A DNA stretch of 64,000 bases. Origin: Onchocerca volvulus (taxonomy: Eukaryota > Nematoda > Chromadorea > Rhabditida > Onchocercidae). Positions 38,581 through 51,600 of this stretch are shown one piece after another. The notes under the pieces were generated by a model. That model was not told the origin of the DNA, did not search any database, and was given only the letters and a program-made list of their open reading frames with translations. Position 1 is the stretch's first letter. Each line of letters starts with the position of its first letter. The stretch covers positions 2,232,001-2,296,000 of the forward strand of contig HG738137.1 in assembly GCA_000499405.2 (NCBI GenBank), read 5' to 3'. A program made the position numbers and the translations under genes.

Positions 38581-41411
38581 TTCCCTACGAATAGAAGAAT
38601 TTGAATACTTGATAAATGAAGATCAAAATATTGTAGCTGACGACAAACAAAAAATCACAGATCATTTAGTCTTAGAATATATTTTAGACTATTTGGTTTT
38701 GGGATATTTTTTGGTTCAAGTATTAATTAAAGTTTCTGAAAATCAAATGAATATAAGGTGAAATCTTGGAATCACTAAAATTTCAAGAAAAATTGATGTG
38801 TTCAAGTATTTTGGGCATTGAAAAAATAAAAATTCATTTCAACCGTTAAGAAATATTATGAAGTCATACATTATTTGATGTGGTTCACGTGATACTTGTT
38901 TCTTGCAACTCTGAAAGCAATGCATTTGATTATGATTTTAAAATTGTTAAAGAATAGACTACTAATTGACTAATTGGAAAGAAACTTAACATAAATCTAT
39001 TGATTGGGAAATCCAATCAAATTTCAATAGATAAAACTAAGCAAAAATTATGATAGTTTACGATTAATAGTATCTTATTGCAGTAACAGAACTTTTATTT
39101 TAAATATAAAATTTCAAGCACAACTTTGCCCTGCAATTAAGCAAAATTGCAAATACCAGCAAGTTATTGCTTGTAAAATTTTTTGATATGAGTTAAAATT
39201 GTGAAAATTTAAATATCAATTAGTCTTAATGAACTTCTAGGTACTCAAATACTGATGACAAATAAATTTGATAATTATTTGCATACGGTATTTTATATAC
39301 AGCTAATAGAAATCTTACACTATGTTTTTTGTTTTAGTAAGTTACAGTAATATTATAAACAATGTATACCACAAAAAATAAAAGGATTACTAATAACGCT
39401 TAATTATGTCTCTTTCAACGAGATTAAAGATCAGGAATTTAAGGCTTTTCAACTATTCACATCGTTTCACTGACTATTAGAGTATAAATGAATAGAGCAT
39501 AAATAATTGTCAGTAAATTTAACTTTACTTTGGTTCTAACACTGATATTTAATGATGCATAAACTTTAGCAAAATAGTGCCATATGGGGGTATTATTTTT
39601 AACAACTTGAAAACAAACTTTATTTATGAGATTTTTAGGAAGATATTCGGATTTCGAATTTTGGAATTTAGCAAATAAATTATGATCACATTTACTTCGT
39701 TGATACATTTTAGTGAAGATTTAGAGCAGAGAGAAGTGACGACACGTCATATGCGCTATATAAAAACTTTTAAACTCTAATCAACTCTTCATTATCCCTG
39801 GTTGCTATGGCCTCCAATCATTGTAATTATCACCATTACTATAATTAATAACACGAAAAGTTCGGATTCAGCAAATCGCAAGTGCTAATCTCTGTTTCTA
39901 GTCTTTTCTCTTATTCTTTCATATGAATTTTCATAAAATTCAATTATTGATAAAAGCTTTAAAAAAAAATTTTCAAAAATGAATCTGTTAGTGATAAATT
40001 ATCAATTGAATTTTAGGCTATTATCATCAGATGTCTTCTAAGGATTTCAGTATTAAACGATCGGGAATTTAAGTGACATTCAATAAGCATACTTTCTTTT
40101 TTTACAATCTATGTTTCTCAATGACACATTTTTTAACTTCTTTTTCAAAATTACCGCTTAATTTGGAATTGTTGTTCAGTTTCATTACTAATTTATAAAA
40201 AGCTACTTCTTAACAATCAATCTTCAGCTTTCGAATGATGGAACGAAAAAATCATAATTATGTGAATTTAATAAAAATTTTATTTGCTACTTGCTATCAT
40301 ATCCATTGAAATCATTATTTATAATGAACATAGCATCACTTTCATGTTGTCTCTGATCTCTTCAGCCTCCAAAGTATTTCTTATTTCGCTAATAAATTAG
40401 TAAGAATGAAAGTTTATTTGCAAATTCAGCAATATTTCAAGCATTCTAATTTCAAATATCTGTTAAAAAATGTTTGTCAATTGTATCACTTATTACATTC
40501 ATAATTTTCATTTCAAAATAGCAAGAAATTTTTGCGTTCTTCTGCAGAACGATAGATAATATTCTAAGAAGAATTAGCTTAAATATATTTCAAAATCCAA
40601 ATATTTAAGTCTCAATAATTCCATTACTCAAATAAAAATAATTCACCGACTTAAACTTGGATAAATGAACAAAAGTATTGGAAATGGAATAGATGAAATT
40701 TGAATGAAAGTGACAAATTCAAACAGATCCTCAATATAACTGAAAGACGTAGAAATAATAATTTTTCATTTAAATGAAAAAATCAGTCATGAAATAAAGG
40801 TATTCATCATTTCAAAACGCTTTAATCCAGGAAAGGTTTGATTAATTTAGTCATCATTTTCTATGCTTCGTTGAAGTTTTATCTCTTCGAAAACTCATTA
40901 ATTGCTAACTTTTCAATTCTCACATAAAAGCTGTTTGTTGCCAATAATCAATATCTGGTAAAAACAAATATTGCTAGTACTAATATGATATTATATTTAG
41001 ATTCATTTAGAAAGAAATAGTCTCTACGATTTCTAGCATTAAAAAAAAAAAAAAAAAAACAGCAGAAAAATGAAAATATGGTTAGAAATAATCTCAAAAT
41101 TAGCCGCATATTAATTAAATTATACTGCTTGAATGGAAATGAATATCCTAATTTATTTCATAGTTCACGATTTCTAAAATGTTATAGATTACTTTTCTTA
41201 TAGATTTTATAAAAGTTACTGTTCGGAGAAAATTATTCCATCTGTTCAGTTGAACTTTTCCTTCCTCAATAAGAAAAAAAAGGATGTAAATTAAATCTCT
41301 TATTTTTAAATTCCAATCATTGTCTCACTTTACTGTTATTATTTATTTCCTTCAACGTTTATTATTTCAAATCAGCTGTACCGGCCACACTCCGCATAGC
41401 TGGTCCGATTA

Positions 41412-41600
41412 GTCTATATAAAAGTCCGCTTACTTTTTTACTTGTCACAGATGTGAACAGGTAAAAAAAAAAGTAGATATATCTATATAAAATTTAAATG
41501 CAACGCTATTTCAAAATCCTAAATCAGTCGTGAAGAAGCTGTAAGATTGTGTCAAAAGCCGCCATACACTGAACATTAACATTTTTATTTCTACAGATTA
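41412..41600. mobile_element. MITE-like element, family M, copy 3
   Basis: Starts GTCTATATAAAAGTCCGCTT, contains ACTTGTCACAGATGTGAACA and AGATTGTGTCAAAAGCCG, and ends ACATTTTTATTTCTACAGAT, in the same order as copy 1 (24940-25145). The ends are imperfect inverted repeats. Confidence 0.65.
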
Positions 41601-41719
41601 TTTGTCGCTATTTTTATTAGTGAATCAATGATTGGTTGACCCCTTTTTGTTCATCTGTTAATCAGAGCATTTTGGCGGGAAACTTGTTTTTCCTTACGGA
41701 CAGAGAGGAAAAAGCAGGC

Positions 41720-42012
41720 ACATCTAAATATGCCGGAAAATTCCGAAAGATTGTTTATCATAAACAAGGAATGTTAAAATTTGAGAAGCCGTGAAAACAG
41801 CTTCAAATGGATCAACAAGAATAAACATGTTTGCCACCGAAACAATAAACAGAAAGGTAAACATGTTTCCAGCCAAATTGATAAATATGTTTACCGCCAA
41901 AATGCTCCTAACAAAGAGAGGTTGACCAATGATGAGCGACAAATTGAAAATCAGGAAAGAAGGAGGTATCGCGAATTCCGATATCGCAAGACTCCAACCA
42001 TATTTCAAACAT
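41720..42012 (-). repeat. Dispersed repeat family R1, inverted copy
   Basis: Read on the minus strand this matches the second half of the copies at 17130-17640 and 51171-51780: GAGCATTTTGGCGGTAAACA, then CTTGTTGATCCATTTGAAGC, then ATCTTTCGGAATTTTCCG. A direct piece of the same motif (CAGAGCATTTTGGCGGGAAA) lies just upstream at about 41655-41690, so the two form an inverted pair. A 94-codon open frame on the minus strand runs through it but resembles no protein I know. Confidence 0.7.
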
Positions 42013-42247
42013 ATGAATAATCAAATAGATTCTTCACTGTAAATGAATGTTACTAATATTGTGAATCATTTAACTGATCCACATTTTTGTCAAAATTTAC
42101 ATCCTAATCTTCTCATTAGATCTTGTTACGATGCTTATGTTGTAACTGGATCTTAACAGTTTCTGGTGTTTAATGTAAACCACTTCCATTCCTAATACAT
42201 ATAAATCTTTTATTAAGTTGACAATTCGGTGTGGACTGGACACAGCC

Positions 42248-42366
42248 CAATCCAACTCAACGCAGCGCAACCCCAATTCAACACAATTCAACGCAACCCG
42301 AGTCAACTCAACCGAACCGATCTCAATTCGGCGCAGCTCAGCTCAATTCAATTCAATCCAGTTCAG
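42248..42366. repeat. Degenerate pentanucleotide minisatellite (CAATT/CAACN)
   Basis: About 24 units of a 5-nt period (TCAAT, TCAAC, GCAGC, GCAAC) give locally higher GC than the surroundings. Two frames stay open across it, encoding Asn/Ser/Thr/Gln-rich low-complexity peptides, which is a by-product of the repeat. Confidence 0.8.
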
Positions 42367-42789
42367 TGGATCTTTGGAAACTAATCTTACCAACCTTACA
42401 ATATTCGCCTAGACTCACTGATGGTATTTGGTTATTGATCGACATCATTCTCCATGATTGGGAAAAATTCACGACAGGAGGAGCGCTGAAAGAATATATA
42501 AGGTTCGAATTTTAGAAGAATCACTTTAGCTACAAGTCTTTTTAGAACAGTTCCTACAATAGTTCAACAACGACTGAAATCAACGCTTCGACAGCAACTA
42601 TTCGATAATTCCGGTCCGCATGAATGACAGTTAGCAATTCCTCTGTGAATCAATAAATCTTGCAAGGATTCTGTCACGCAAACCGACATTTATTGCTGAT
42701 TTTGCCTGGTCACAATAATAATAAAAATCAATTCCAATCCAGCTTATCCACAAACCACACTAAATAAAATCTAACCAGTTTTTTTCCCA

Positions 42790-42912
42790 AGAATATAGAA
42801 GCACGCGCCTTTTCGAATGCAACTTGGCCAAAATTTCAAAGCAACTGTTGAAAAACTTGAAACGTTGCGTTAAAAGCCATAACGAACATTTACATTTTTA
42901 TTTACATAGACA
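42790..42912. mobile_element. MITE-like element, family M, copy 4 (right part)
   Basis: Contains GCACGCGCCTTTTCGAATGC, GTTGAAAAACTTGAAACG, TAAAAGCCATAACGAACATT and ends TTTTTATTTACATAGAC, matching the right two-thirds of copy 1. The left end is missing or diverged. Confidence 0.6.
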
Positions 42913-44431
42913 AATGTCAACAGATTCCAAAACAAGTTGGAGTAAAATGGCAGAAATAAAATTTCAATAACAAGAATTTCACATTTCGTATCATTTTAAA
43001 TGTTAATCGAAATTAATTCAAAATTAACATTTAGAATAATCAGTTACTATTTCAAATGTTAATTTTTCATGTCACATGTCATTATTTCTGAATGTTGATT
43101 TAATAAGAGTTTTATAGCAGTCTATCTAAGACAAAATTGTAATTAGGTAAATATAACATACCTAAATTTCTTCTTTATGCAATAAATATTAGTGAACATC
43201 CAACAATAATTTTATTTTAAGCAAAATGAAAAGTATTTCGAAGAATAAATTTTTTTATTTTCCATATAAAGACTTCTCAGTCTGGTTATTTCCATTTTCA
43301 CATTTTCTTGTTTGTTTCATTCTCATTTGCTTTTGTTTCCTTTGTTTTCTCATGAAGTTGAGTTTAGATAAATGAGGAAAATTCTATTTGCCTGTATCAT
43401 GAAGTATGCGTCCATACTTTAATTCTATTATCAAAATTTTCGAATTGGAATCTGTAAAATACTCGTAATTTATGGAAAAAAGTGATAAATTTTGCCGAAT
43501 TTTCAGGCAGAAAATTGTGATACTCGAACTGTTTGAAGATTAAGAAATCAAATCGAATTTGAATTAGAAAAAAAAATCAAATCGAATTCAAATTTGCTTG
43601 TCAGCTTGTGAAAGTGACATATACGTTTTATTTAAACTTTAAATGTACTTCCTGCAGCATGAAAAATTTTCAGTTCAATCTAATTCTTTACTTTGGATAT
43701 TTGACACCGTACAAGTACTATCTTAAGAACTCCCGACTAAGTTAAATTCAATGTATACATAAATTCGATTCAAAATCTAATTCCATTTAAATAATTTAAC
43801 GAATATTCTGGTGGGAGGTTGTAATTTTCATAGCGTGAATGGTCCATATTGCGTCAACGTTTAGTTTGCCCACAAGTTGACGTGGAAGCAGAATGACCCG
43901 AAGATGTTGCATCTAGATGGACATTGTTTTTGAGGTGACATGTCAGGTGTAATTTACGTTAGCGCTTTTCGAATATAGTAGTTCTAGACTGGAAGAATTT
44001 GCTGCTTGCTCGTTTGAAATGAGACAAATCTGACGATCGATTACTTCTATCACCATTCGTAGTTTTACTCAGTGCGTTCAACAGAAAAATATCACCCCAT
44101 TTGTTATCATCTTGTTATCATCGGTTGATATCTGTTTTATTTTTTAGCTCTTTTATTGATTGCAGTTATTATTCTTGAGTGATTTCCTTTCTTGGATGAC
44201 ATTTTTTTTGCTAGTCCCTTTAATTTTTAAATTCGTTTAATCAATTAATATGAAAGATTCTTTTTTGATATTAATATTTTAGCAATTGCACAGAAATTAC
44301 TGGAGAAATAGATACTACATTGGGCATTCTTCTTTATCTAATAAAGTACAAATCCTATTATGCTTTTGTTTGCACGATTAAATACCATAGAAGCGTTGGG
44401 AATTTGCAAAATTTAAACGAGTTTATAGAAA

Positions 44432-47400
44432 ATGGTATCAAATGGTAAGGTAGTTACGACGGTGTTGAAGGCGCGATATGGAAGCGATATACGTAAAATG
44501 ACTATTCATCATAGCGATGACATGTCATACAATGATCTTGTTTTAATGATGCAAAGAATATTCAAGCTTCAAAGCTCAACTAACATATCGTTGAAATATA
44601 AAGATGAAGGTGGGATGAGTTCTGATGGTATATCAATATTTTTGAAATCATACAAAGCGTTTCCAATAAAGGCAGTTTAGGAGTTATTATGATTGGAACA
44701 TTTGTCATAAAATCTTCAGTCAAATCAAAAAATTTTTTTTGCCTTTTGATCGATCACACTTTCCTGTCAGTCACAGTCGTACGTAAGTGCAGAAATCCAT
44801 TCAGCTGTTTAAACGTAAATTTATTTAACAAGTTTTAAATTTTGAGTTAATGACTATTAACGTAGTTTAAAAGACTAGCACTATGCATCATAAAGTTGTA
44901 GCATCAGTAGGAGTGTACTTCTGAATTATCTGAGTGTTATATTAGTTGTGATATTGCATTTATGTTACAGATGGTGATTATATAACTTTGGCAGATGATA
45001 CCGATTTGTTACTGGCACTTCAGACAGAAACAAAACTTTCGATAATCATTTTAAGTGATGAAATGGATTCTAATGAAGTGAAGAAGTAAGTACTATCTTA
45101 GATCGAACTGTCTTATAAGACTTATTTCGAAATTAGAAAAATCAGTCAATATCTCTTAAGATTTATTTCTATAAATAATATTTTATTTTTGATTTATTTC
45201 TATAAATAATATATATATATTTTTTTTAATATCAGTTTTATTGTAGATGAAAATATCGAAAAAACTGAAGAGGAAGAGAATGAGGAGAAAATATGAGTTC
45301 ATGTTTTGTAATGTAAGGTTGATGTAGGAAAAGAAGTTACTTGTTTAAATTCTTAGTTATATTTGTTCTTTTATATAAAAAAACTTTCTGATATGGACAG
45401 TTGATTAAAAAATAGATGAATCAGAAATGGAATATGTTAGGATGCTAGGTGACGGGTTTATCTGTCATTAATAGTTTCTCAAATGAATTTTTTATCTAAG
45501 TGAAATGGTTAATAAAACTTAATTATAAGGATCGAAAGAAAAAATGATGTGCAGTTGCTTAGTTTTAGATTAGAAACTCAATTGGAAGTGGTGCGGGATA
45601 CAGCAGTTTCTGTTCTGGAGGCGCTGAAGGCAATTAAGACTGGTGTCAAAATGAATAAGTGTGAAGTCATTAGCGAATATAATACTGATAATTTAAAGAA
45701 AAATAGCGAATCAGTTGCAACAATACAGCCATCCGTCCATGAACAGGTAAATTTTGCTATTTTTATTGAAGTTATTGAAGCTGATTTCTTACTTTATAGT
45801 CTGACTCTTTGAAAATTGACATTTGAAGCCTTTACTGCTATATAATTACAACCTTGGGGCGCTTTTCTTCATTTTTTTTCTTTTTTAAATGCAGGTAGTT
45901 CTAGAAATTGGTGCAGGATTTTTAAATTCATTACTGGTACTTTTCTATTATTACTTCAAAAATCCCAAATTGTTTCCAACATTCGGTAGAGATTACTGGA
46001 TAAATTTCAGGTGAATAACTTAACAGCAGCTTATGGTGCACCTCTTTCGGCTAAAATTGATTCATCCAGCAAAGATACTCCTCAGAGAAAGCTGATGGAT
46101 GGCATATCATTGCCACCAACTATCCCAGTTGACATGCAAAATTCACAATCAGTTGGACATTCAACATCATCAAGAGAAGGTTCACATAGTGAACCAAACA
46201 CCGAAATTGATATATCATCGAGTACTCATCTCATAACTTCATCGTTTCCTCCTGCACAGCATGGTAAATTCATTTTGCAAATGAAGATTTAATGGGATTA
46301 TTTGAACTACCTCATCATTCACTTCTCTTAAATAATTGAACTATTACATGCCAAATACAACTTCCACGAATGTTACTTGTAGATTTTATGTTAAAATTAT
46401 CAAAAAATTCATATTAATTTGCATATTGATTATTTAATTAGAATTGCCTAGAATCTAATTTAGCATTACAAAATATGGTTTGTCTAAATTTTTGCAATAT
46501 ATTTGCTTCTATTTTATGTTATTTAATGCTGACTATTACTACTTTCAAAATGCAACAAATTATCAAAGTCAAACTTCATGATTATCTTGTTTTGGCAGAA
46601 AAATATAAGATTTGTATTCCATACTGAAATTAATATATTATATAAAAGGCGATAAATTGTTCTTTTCAGGAGCAAATGATCGGATTCTCCCAGCACCGGC
46701 TCCGAATTCTGTATTATCTCAAGCTGTACCATCTCATTTGGTACAGTCAGCACCGACAGGTCCAATGCAAACTGGGTTACCACCGTTGCCATCTCAAACA
46801 CAGTTGCCAACTATGAATGCATTCGGTCAACAGCAACAACAGCCAAATGCACCAGTTTCTGCTCCACAGTCGGAATATCGCTTTGGAATGCTATCCTCAA
46901 ATCAAAATATACCATCGTTTGGTGTCTCAGCTTCGCAATTGCAACCACAACAACAACAACAACAACAACACCATCAACATCAACAACAACCATTTGGCAA
47001 TATGACAAGCAGTGCTAATGCCCTATCGCTACCATCTCAACAGGCACCATTACAAATTTCATCAACCACTATGCCCGGTGCACTAGGACCACCAGTATCA
47101 TCGATACCAGGTTCTGGCCTGCCACCGGCTTCTGGATTTGATGCGCCGCCAACTTCTTTCAGCACACAGATACCAGTGGCTAGCGCTATAATGCAATCGC
47201 AAACTTCACCACAGCAGATGCCGTATTCAGCAAGCCCAGCAACTCTTCAAAATTTCAATCCAGCAAGACCAGTTTCACAACCAGGTATTTTTTTCATTCT
47301 TAGTCTTTCAATGATGAAGTCTAATTTTAATCTAAAATTATTTGACAAAAGTCGATAGAATAGTGCAGAATTGTAAGAACTAAGTAATACATTATAATAT

Positions 47401-47902
47401 AATTGTACAAATACTTGGGGGAGGTTGGAATGATACTTAATCTATCTGTTATGTGTAATTGGAACAAAAAATTAACGAGAGATGATATAGCGGATCGAAA
47501 TTTACATATAAAATCATCAAATCATTGGCTAAAATTTTCTCATGTAGCTGAATCGTAATGGATCAAGATTTTGGCAATAATTCCCAGTTGATCACGATAG
47601 GTTTTTTGTCCATTTTTACTTAATTTCGTAAAATTCAATATAATTAATTCAGCAATCATTGTTCTTCAACACTTTACTTTTCAGGAATGCCACCGCATTC
47701 GATAGCTCCACCGCCATCTTCAATTGCACCTCTTGGTAGTTTTGGACGTAATTCACCAGCAACATCGGTTGCACATCCACCAGCTGGTGTGCCACCAACA
47801 ATGCCATTTGCTTCGGCCGCTCCAGGTGCACCGAATCCATTTGCACGCGCTACACAGCCATTGCATCACATGCGTTTTCCGTTGCAACCATCCGGATATT
47901 GA
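44432..47902 (+). CDS. tfg-1: TFG ortholog (TFG-1), PB1-domain organizer of ER exit sites, 6 exons
   Basis: TFG self-assembles at the ER-ERGIC interface and promotes COPII-dependent export. Exons: 44432-44609, 44971-45085, 45569-45746, 46011-46263, 46670-47284, 47685-47902; 518 residues. Seen: PB1 domain at residues 1 to about 98 ([52 protein letters not shown]) with basic and acidic faces; a coiled coil right after it ([20 protein letters not shown]); then a long Ser/Pro/Gln-rich low-complexity tail, with a Gln/His run at about residues 335-349 and Pro/Ala-rich repeats to the C-terminus. This is the standard TFG architecture. An AG 4 nt before the ATG (44427-44428) could be a spliced-leader acceptor. 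A 42-nt in-frame exon (45895-45936) and an acidic terminal exon (45236-45296) are possible alternatives. GMPPA follows on the same strand. Confidence 0.9.
45236..45296 (+). CDS. tfg-1: Candidate alternative terminal exon of tfg-1
   Basis: After an acceptor TTTTAATATCAG, the phase left by the exon ending at 45085 reads (N)[19 protein letters not shown] and then TGA. Use would give a short PB1-only protein with an acidic tail of about 118 residues. May be chance in AT/GA-rich intron sequence. Confidence 0.25.
45895..45936 (+). CDS. tfg-1: Candidate 14-codon cassette exon of tfg-1
   Basis: Flanked by AAATGCAG and GTACTT, it is 42 nt long and in phase 0 on both sides, encoding [14 protein letters not shown] between the exons ending at 45746 and starting at 46011. 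Inclusion would add a short hydrophobic segment after the coiled coil. Transcript evidence is absent. Confidence 0.35.
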
Positions 47903-48655
47903 TTTTGTGTCTTTCTCGGATTCTGAATGAAAAGAATCCAAAAAAAAAAAATATTCCCATTTAAAAATTTTTATTTTTCTTCAATTATTCTTCGCAGTTG
48001 TTCCTCATTACAGCGGTCATTTATTTTAACACACATTTCTTTTCCTTTTCTATCTATGAACGAACTGTTTCTTTTTTGTAGTGTGGGTCTTTTTTCCTTG
48101 TTATTTATTGGAGCTAATAACTGTATGATTTTTCATTGTTTAAAATAATTATTATGATAAAAAGTTCCGTGATATTAGTCTTTGAAGGAAATATATCGCA
48201 TGTAAAGGTTTATATACCGTATATTTTATGGTTTGCATTGTGAATCTGTTTCCCAGTTTTTTGAATCAATCTTTTTAGTTTTCGCCTATTTTCAACTACT
48301 TTATTAAATTATGCTTGATAAATAAAAAATATGGAAAAGAATCTTCTCAATACTCATTTTTACGATTTAAGAGAGTGTTACTGAAGTGAGGTAGCACTTA
48401 CAATAATCGAAATCAAGGAATTCAATTTTTGCGGTTCACTAGTTTTATATTTTTTATTTTTCAGTTCACTTGATTTCCAAAATTTAAGAGAATTGTTTTT
48501 TCGAACATTTCCCGCTTCTGCTCATAGTATCAGTTCTCGCAAATTTTTCTCAGCGGTTGCATTTTATTGAATATTTTTCTCATCGGTTGCATTTTAATGT
48601 TCTAATTTTGGAGGAAGTTTTTAACATCTGTCATCGGATCTGAAAATTGAGGTCA
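47903..48655. other. Spacer between tfg-1 and GMPPA
   Basis: Holds the TFG 3' UTR and the GMPPA upstream region. It contains a 29-30-nt direct repeat (TTTTTCTCA.CGGTTGCATT at 48542 and 48571). No gene is seen. Confidence 0.55.
48321..48326 (+). promoter_or_regulatory. Possible poly(A) signal of tfg-1
   Basis: AATAAA about 420 nt after the TFG stop codon and about 330 nt before the GMPPA start codon. Confidence 0.35.
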
Positions 48656-51600
48656 ATGTCTCGGTCAGATTGGGGCGATGCACAGTTGGCGTCATCAGTG
48701 ACGATGACCTTGAAAGCTGTCGTGCTTGTCGGTGGTGCACAAAAAGGTAGGCGGATTAAAGTTCCCCTTGTCATCCATTTTCGAAAATAAAATTTCTTGA
48801 AATTCAGAATTCTTCAAAATGTTGTTTGCAAGTCTGGCCCTTGTTTCGCTTTACGCTTTTTTCTTCTTTTTACCCGTTCTGCTTATTGCATATACTGTTT
48901 CCCGTTGCCCACTTCGTCTCTGATCCATTTTCCTACATCTGCATTCAGGCACACGTTTTCGACCACTTTCACTACAACTTCCAAAACCACTATTTCCGAT
49001 TGCTGGGGTACCGCTAATTGAACATCATATTGAACAACTTTCAAAGGTAAGTTTTAATTTCATAACCCCGCATCTAATTATTACAACAATCTTTAACATT
49101 CTATAACAGTATCTTTGAGATATTTTAAACACCAGTACATGAATCACACATCATTATTAGATATCTCCTATATATACTGCGCACAAAGCTTGTATAAATT
49201 TCGTGAATTTGAAACGCTGTACAATACAGTTATATTTTCATATAAAATTCAGAAATATATCGGTTTCTTTTATTTGTCGATGTAAATGAAAAACTTGAAA
49301 TTTTATAGAGGTTTTTAAAATTTCATTGATATCAAGACATGGTTTTAGTTTTAGTTGGGCGCTATAACGGAAATTTATTTACTTGGATTCTATCCGGCAA
49401 AATACTTTTATGATTTCATCCAAAAATGTATGGAAACATATAGCATTAAAATCAAGTAAGTTTCTATTATTTGTTTACTTTTTTCATATGACAATATTTT
49501 CGATTTGAAGCATATATAAATTATTAAATTCTGATTCCGTAAAATAAATTTATACTATGTTCTTCTCCGATCTTAAAACCACCTTTTAACCAATTTTTCA
49601 CTTATTTTTAAAAGAAATTGAAAAGGATGAAAAGGAAACTTTTTTTTGAATTTAATTAAGAGCAGTTTATCTCCTAAAAAATCTGTGTTTTTATAAAAAA
49701 AAATCTCGATTTTAATTGCTACAATAATTAATTTTTTCGGTTTTTCTAAGTGGGAGTCGGGTAGCAACAAGGAAATGTAAAAATTTTATTTCATTTCAGA
49801 TACTTAGAAGAACCTGAAGCACTAGGCACAGCTTGTGGTTTGTATCATTTTCGATCAATCTTGCTTGAGAATAATCCAAATGCAATATTTGTGCTTAATG
49901 CTGATGTTTGTGGTGATTTGCCGATTGCCGAAATGGCCCATGAACTGACCATGAAACACAACGCTCATGGATTACTACTTACAACCGAGGCTACCCGTGA
50001 ACAGTCCATCAACTATGGTTCTGTCGTAATCGATCCGAATGGCAAGGTTAATCTGTGAAATAGAATAGTGATAGTAATAACCACTCAACTACTATCGCGA
50101 AATTGAGATTTTTTAAGAAATATACAGCTATTTCATGAAGACAGAATATAAAAAATTTGAAATTTTTATGATTCAAATTCTAGAAAAAATTTTATTGCAT
50201 CAAAATAAATATTTTTTTCAGGTTCTTCACTATGTTGATAAACCAACGACTTTTGTATCACAATACATTTCCTGTGGTGTTTACTTATTACGTGCAAGTG
50301 TAATTGAAAGGATTGGTAGAGCGTGCAATTGTTCAGATATGAAGCAAGTGTGTATCTTTATAACTTCATTAAAACAATATCCTGCTAACTATGCATAGTA
50401 ATAGCAAATCTATTGCTGAAATCAAAGTTTGGTGAAAATTTATATATTTTTGATTTTTCCAGTACCTTATTTTTTATTTGATTATGCTGTAGCTTTCTAG
50501 ATTTTTTCTGTTTAAAAATTTTTAATTCAACATTCAAATTTCGATGACTTTAGATTTGGTTTGAAACAGAAATTTTTCCACAGATGGCTTCGGAATCCGT
50601 TCTCTATGCATTGAACACGAAACGTTGGTGGAGTCAAACAAAAACTGCAGCGTAAGATTTATATTCCAAGAAATAATTATTGAGGACTTTGAATGAAACT
50701 TTGTTGTTTTTTTTTTCATGTATTTTAACATATCTTATCAGCATTAATAATTTGCTGTTGATTTAAAGTTAAAAAAAAAGAAAAACATGCAACACTTTGT
50801 CCAGTTTTTTTTCTAGTGCAGTACTTTATGCAAATCGTCATTATTTACGTTTATATCATGCTTCCGACCCGTTACGCCTGTGTCATGATAGGGCGGAAAT
50901 AGTTGGCGACGTTTTTATCGATCCTACTGCTGAGGTTAATTTTTACTAATTTGAACTAATTTTTTTCTTTTTTGTGTTTTACCTAGATTATTATTATTAT
51001 TATTATTTTTTTTTTTTTTTTTTTTTTATTTGCGTTAATTAATCTTTCCTAGAATTTTCTGTAGAATTCGATAGTACAATGAGGTAGTATTGGTCGAACA
51101 CATCGTTATTAGGATTATTAGAATTAAGCATTCATTCTCATTTATTATATTGCATTCACCGATGATAATTATTGGGGAAAAATCTGATTGAGTTTGTATT
51201 ATTTGGTGTGTAAATGGATTCTTGTTGCTATTGTGACTCGGCAAGGACAGCCAATAGGCTTTATTGAATGATACGATATTATATATATTATATTATACAG
51301 TAGTAAACAGTAAATGAACAGTATGTGATAAATAATGAAAGAGTATTAACAGTGATCTTCTGCTGAATTGCTCCTCGTGCCACGTTAGACTGTCGAATTG
51401 TTGCTATAGATATGTCGATTCCTATCGTCGTAGAACTGTAGCTGCATCGGTGTAGAAACTTTTAGCTAAACTGTTGTAGAAAACACACTGATCCTGCTCC
51501 AAATCCGAATCCTTAAAATCCTTTCGAGATTCCTTCTCTTCTCCTGATCTCCAGTGTGTCACCTTTTGATTGACCAACCTGCTTTGTTTATCTGTTAATC

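Larger units (their letters stand above)
38581..44431. other. Intergenic region between diverging genes, repeat-bearing
   Basis: Holds the upstream regions of the minus-strand CNG-channel gene and the plus-strand TFG gene. No exon chain was found. It contains MITE-like copies (41412-41600, 42790-42912), an inverted copy of repeat family R1 (41720-42012), and a pentanucleotide-like minisatellite (42248-42366). Confidence 0.6.

Noticed and set aside
38486..38761. 91-codon plus-strand frame upstream of the CNG-channel gene
   Set aside because: It overlaps the minus-strand first exon, and its 3' part is AT-driven; no domain is recognised.
41724..42008. 94-codon minus-strand open frame with hydrophobic segments
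   Set aside because: It lies within an inverted copy of repeat R1; the other copies do not keep the frame open and no family is recognised.
42218..42515. Two overlapping plus-strand frames rich in Asn, Thr, Ser and Gln
   Set aside because: They are by-products of the 5-nt repeat, which keeps more than one frame open.
47724..47941. Open frames on both strands over the last tfg-1 exon (His/Leu-rich and Trp/Cys-rich)
   Set aside because: Shadow frames of the Pro/Ala-rich coding exon; the frame in phase with the earlier exons encodes the TFG tail.
48797..49021. Plus-strand frames rich in Phe, Ser and Thr around GMPPA exon 2
   Set aside because: They run through an intron and exon 2 in wrong frames; the frame reading [20 protein letters not shown] is the real one.
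50584..50651. GMPPA exon starting at the internal CAG before ATGGCT
   Set aside because: This would drop [10 protein letters not shown], which matches the conserved segment before the SQIK region; the acceptor at 50552-50553 keeps frame and residues.
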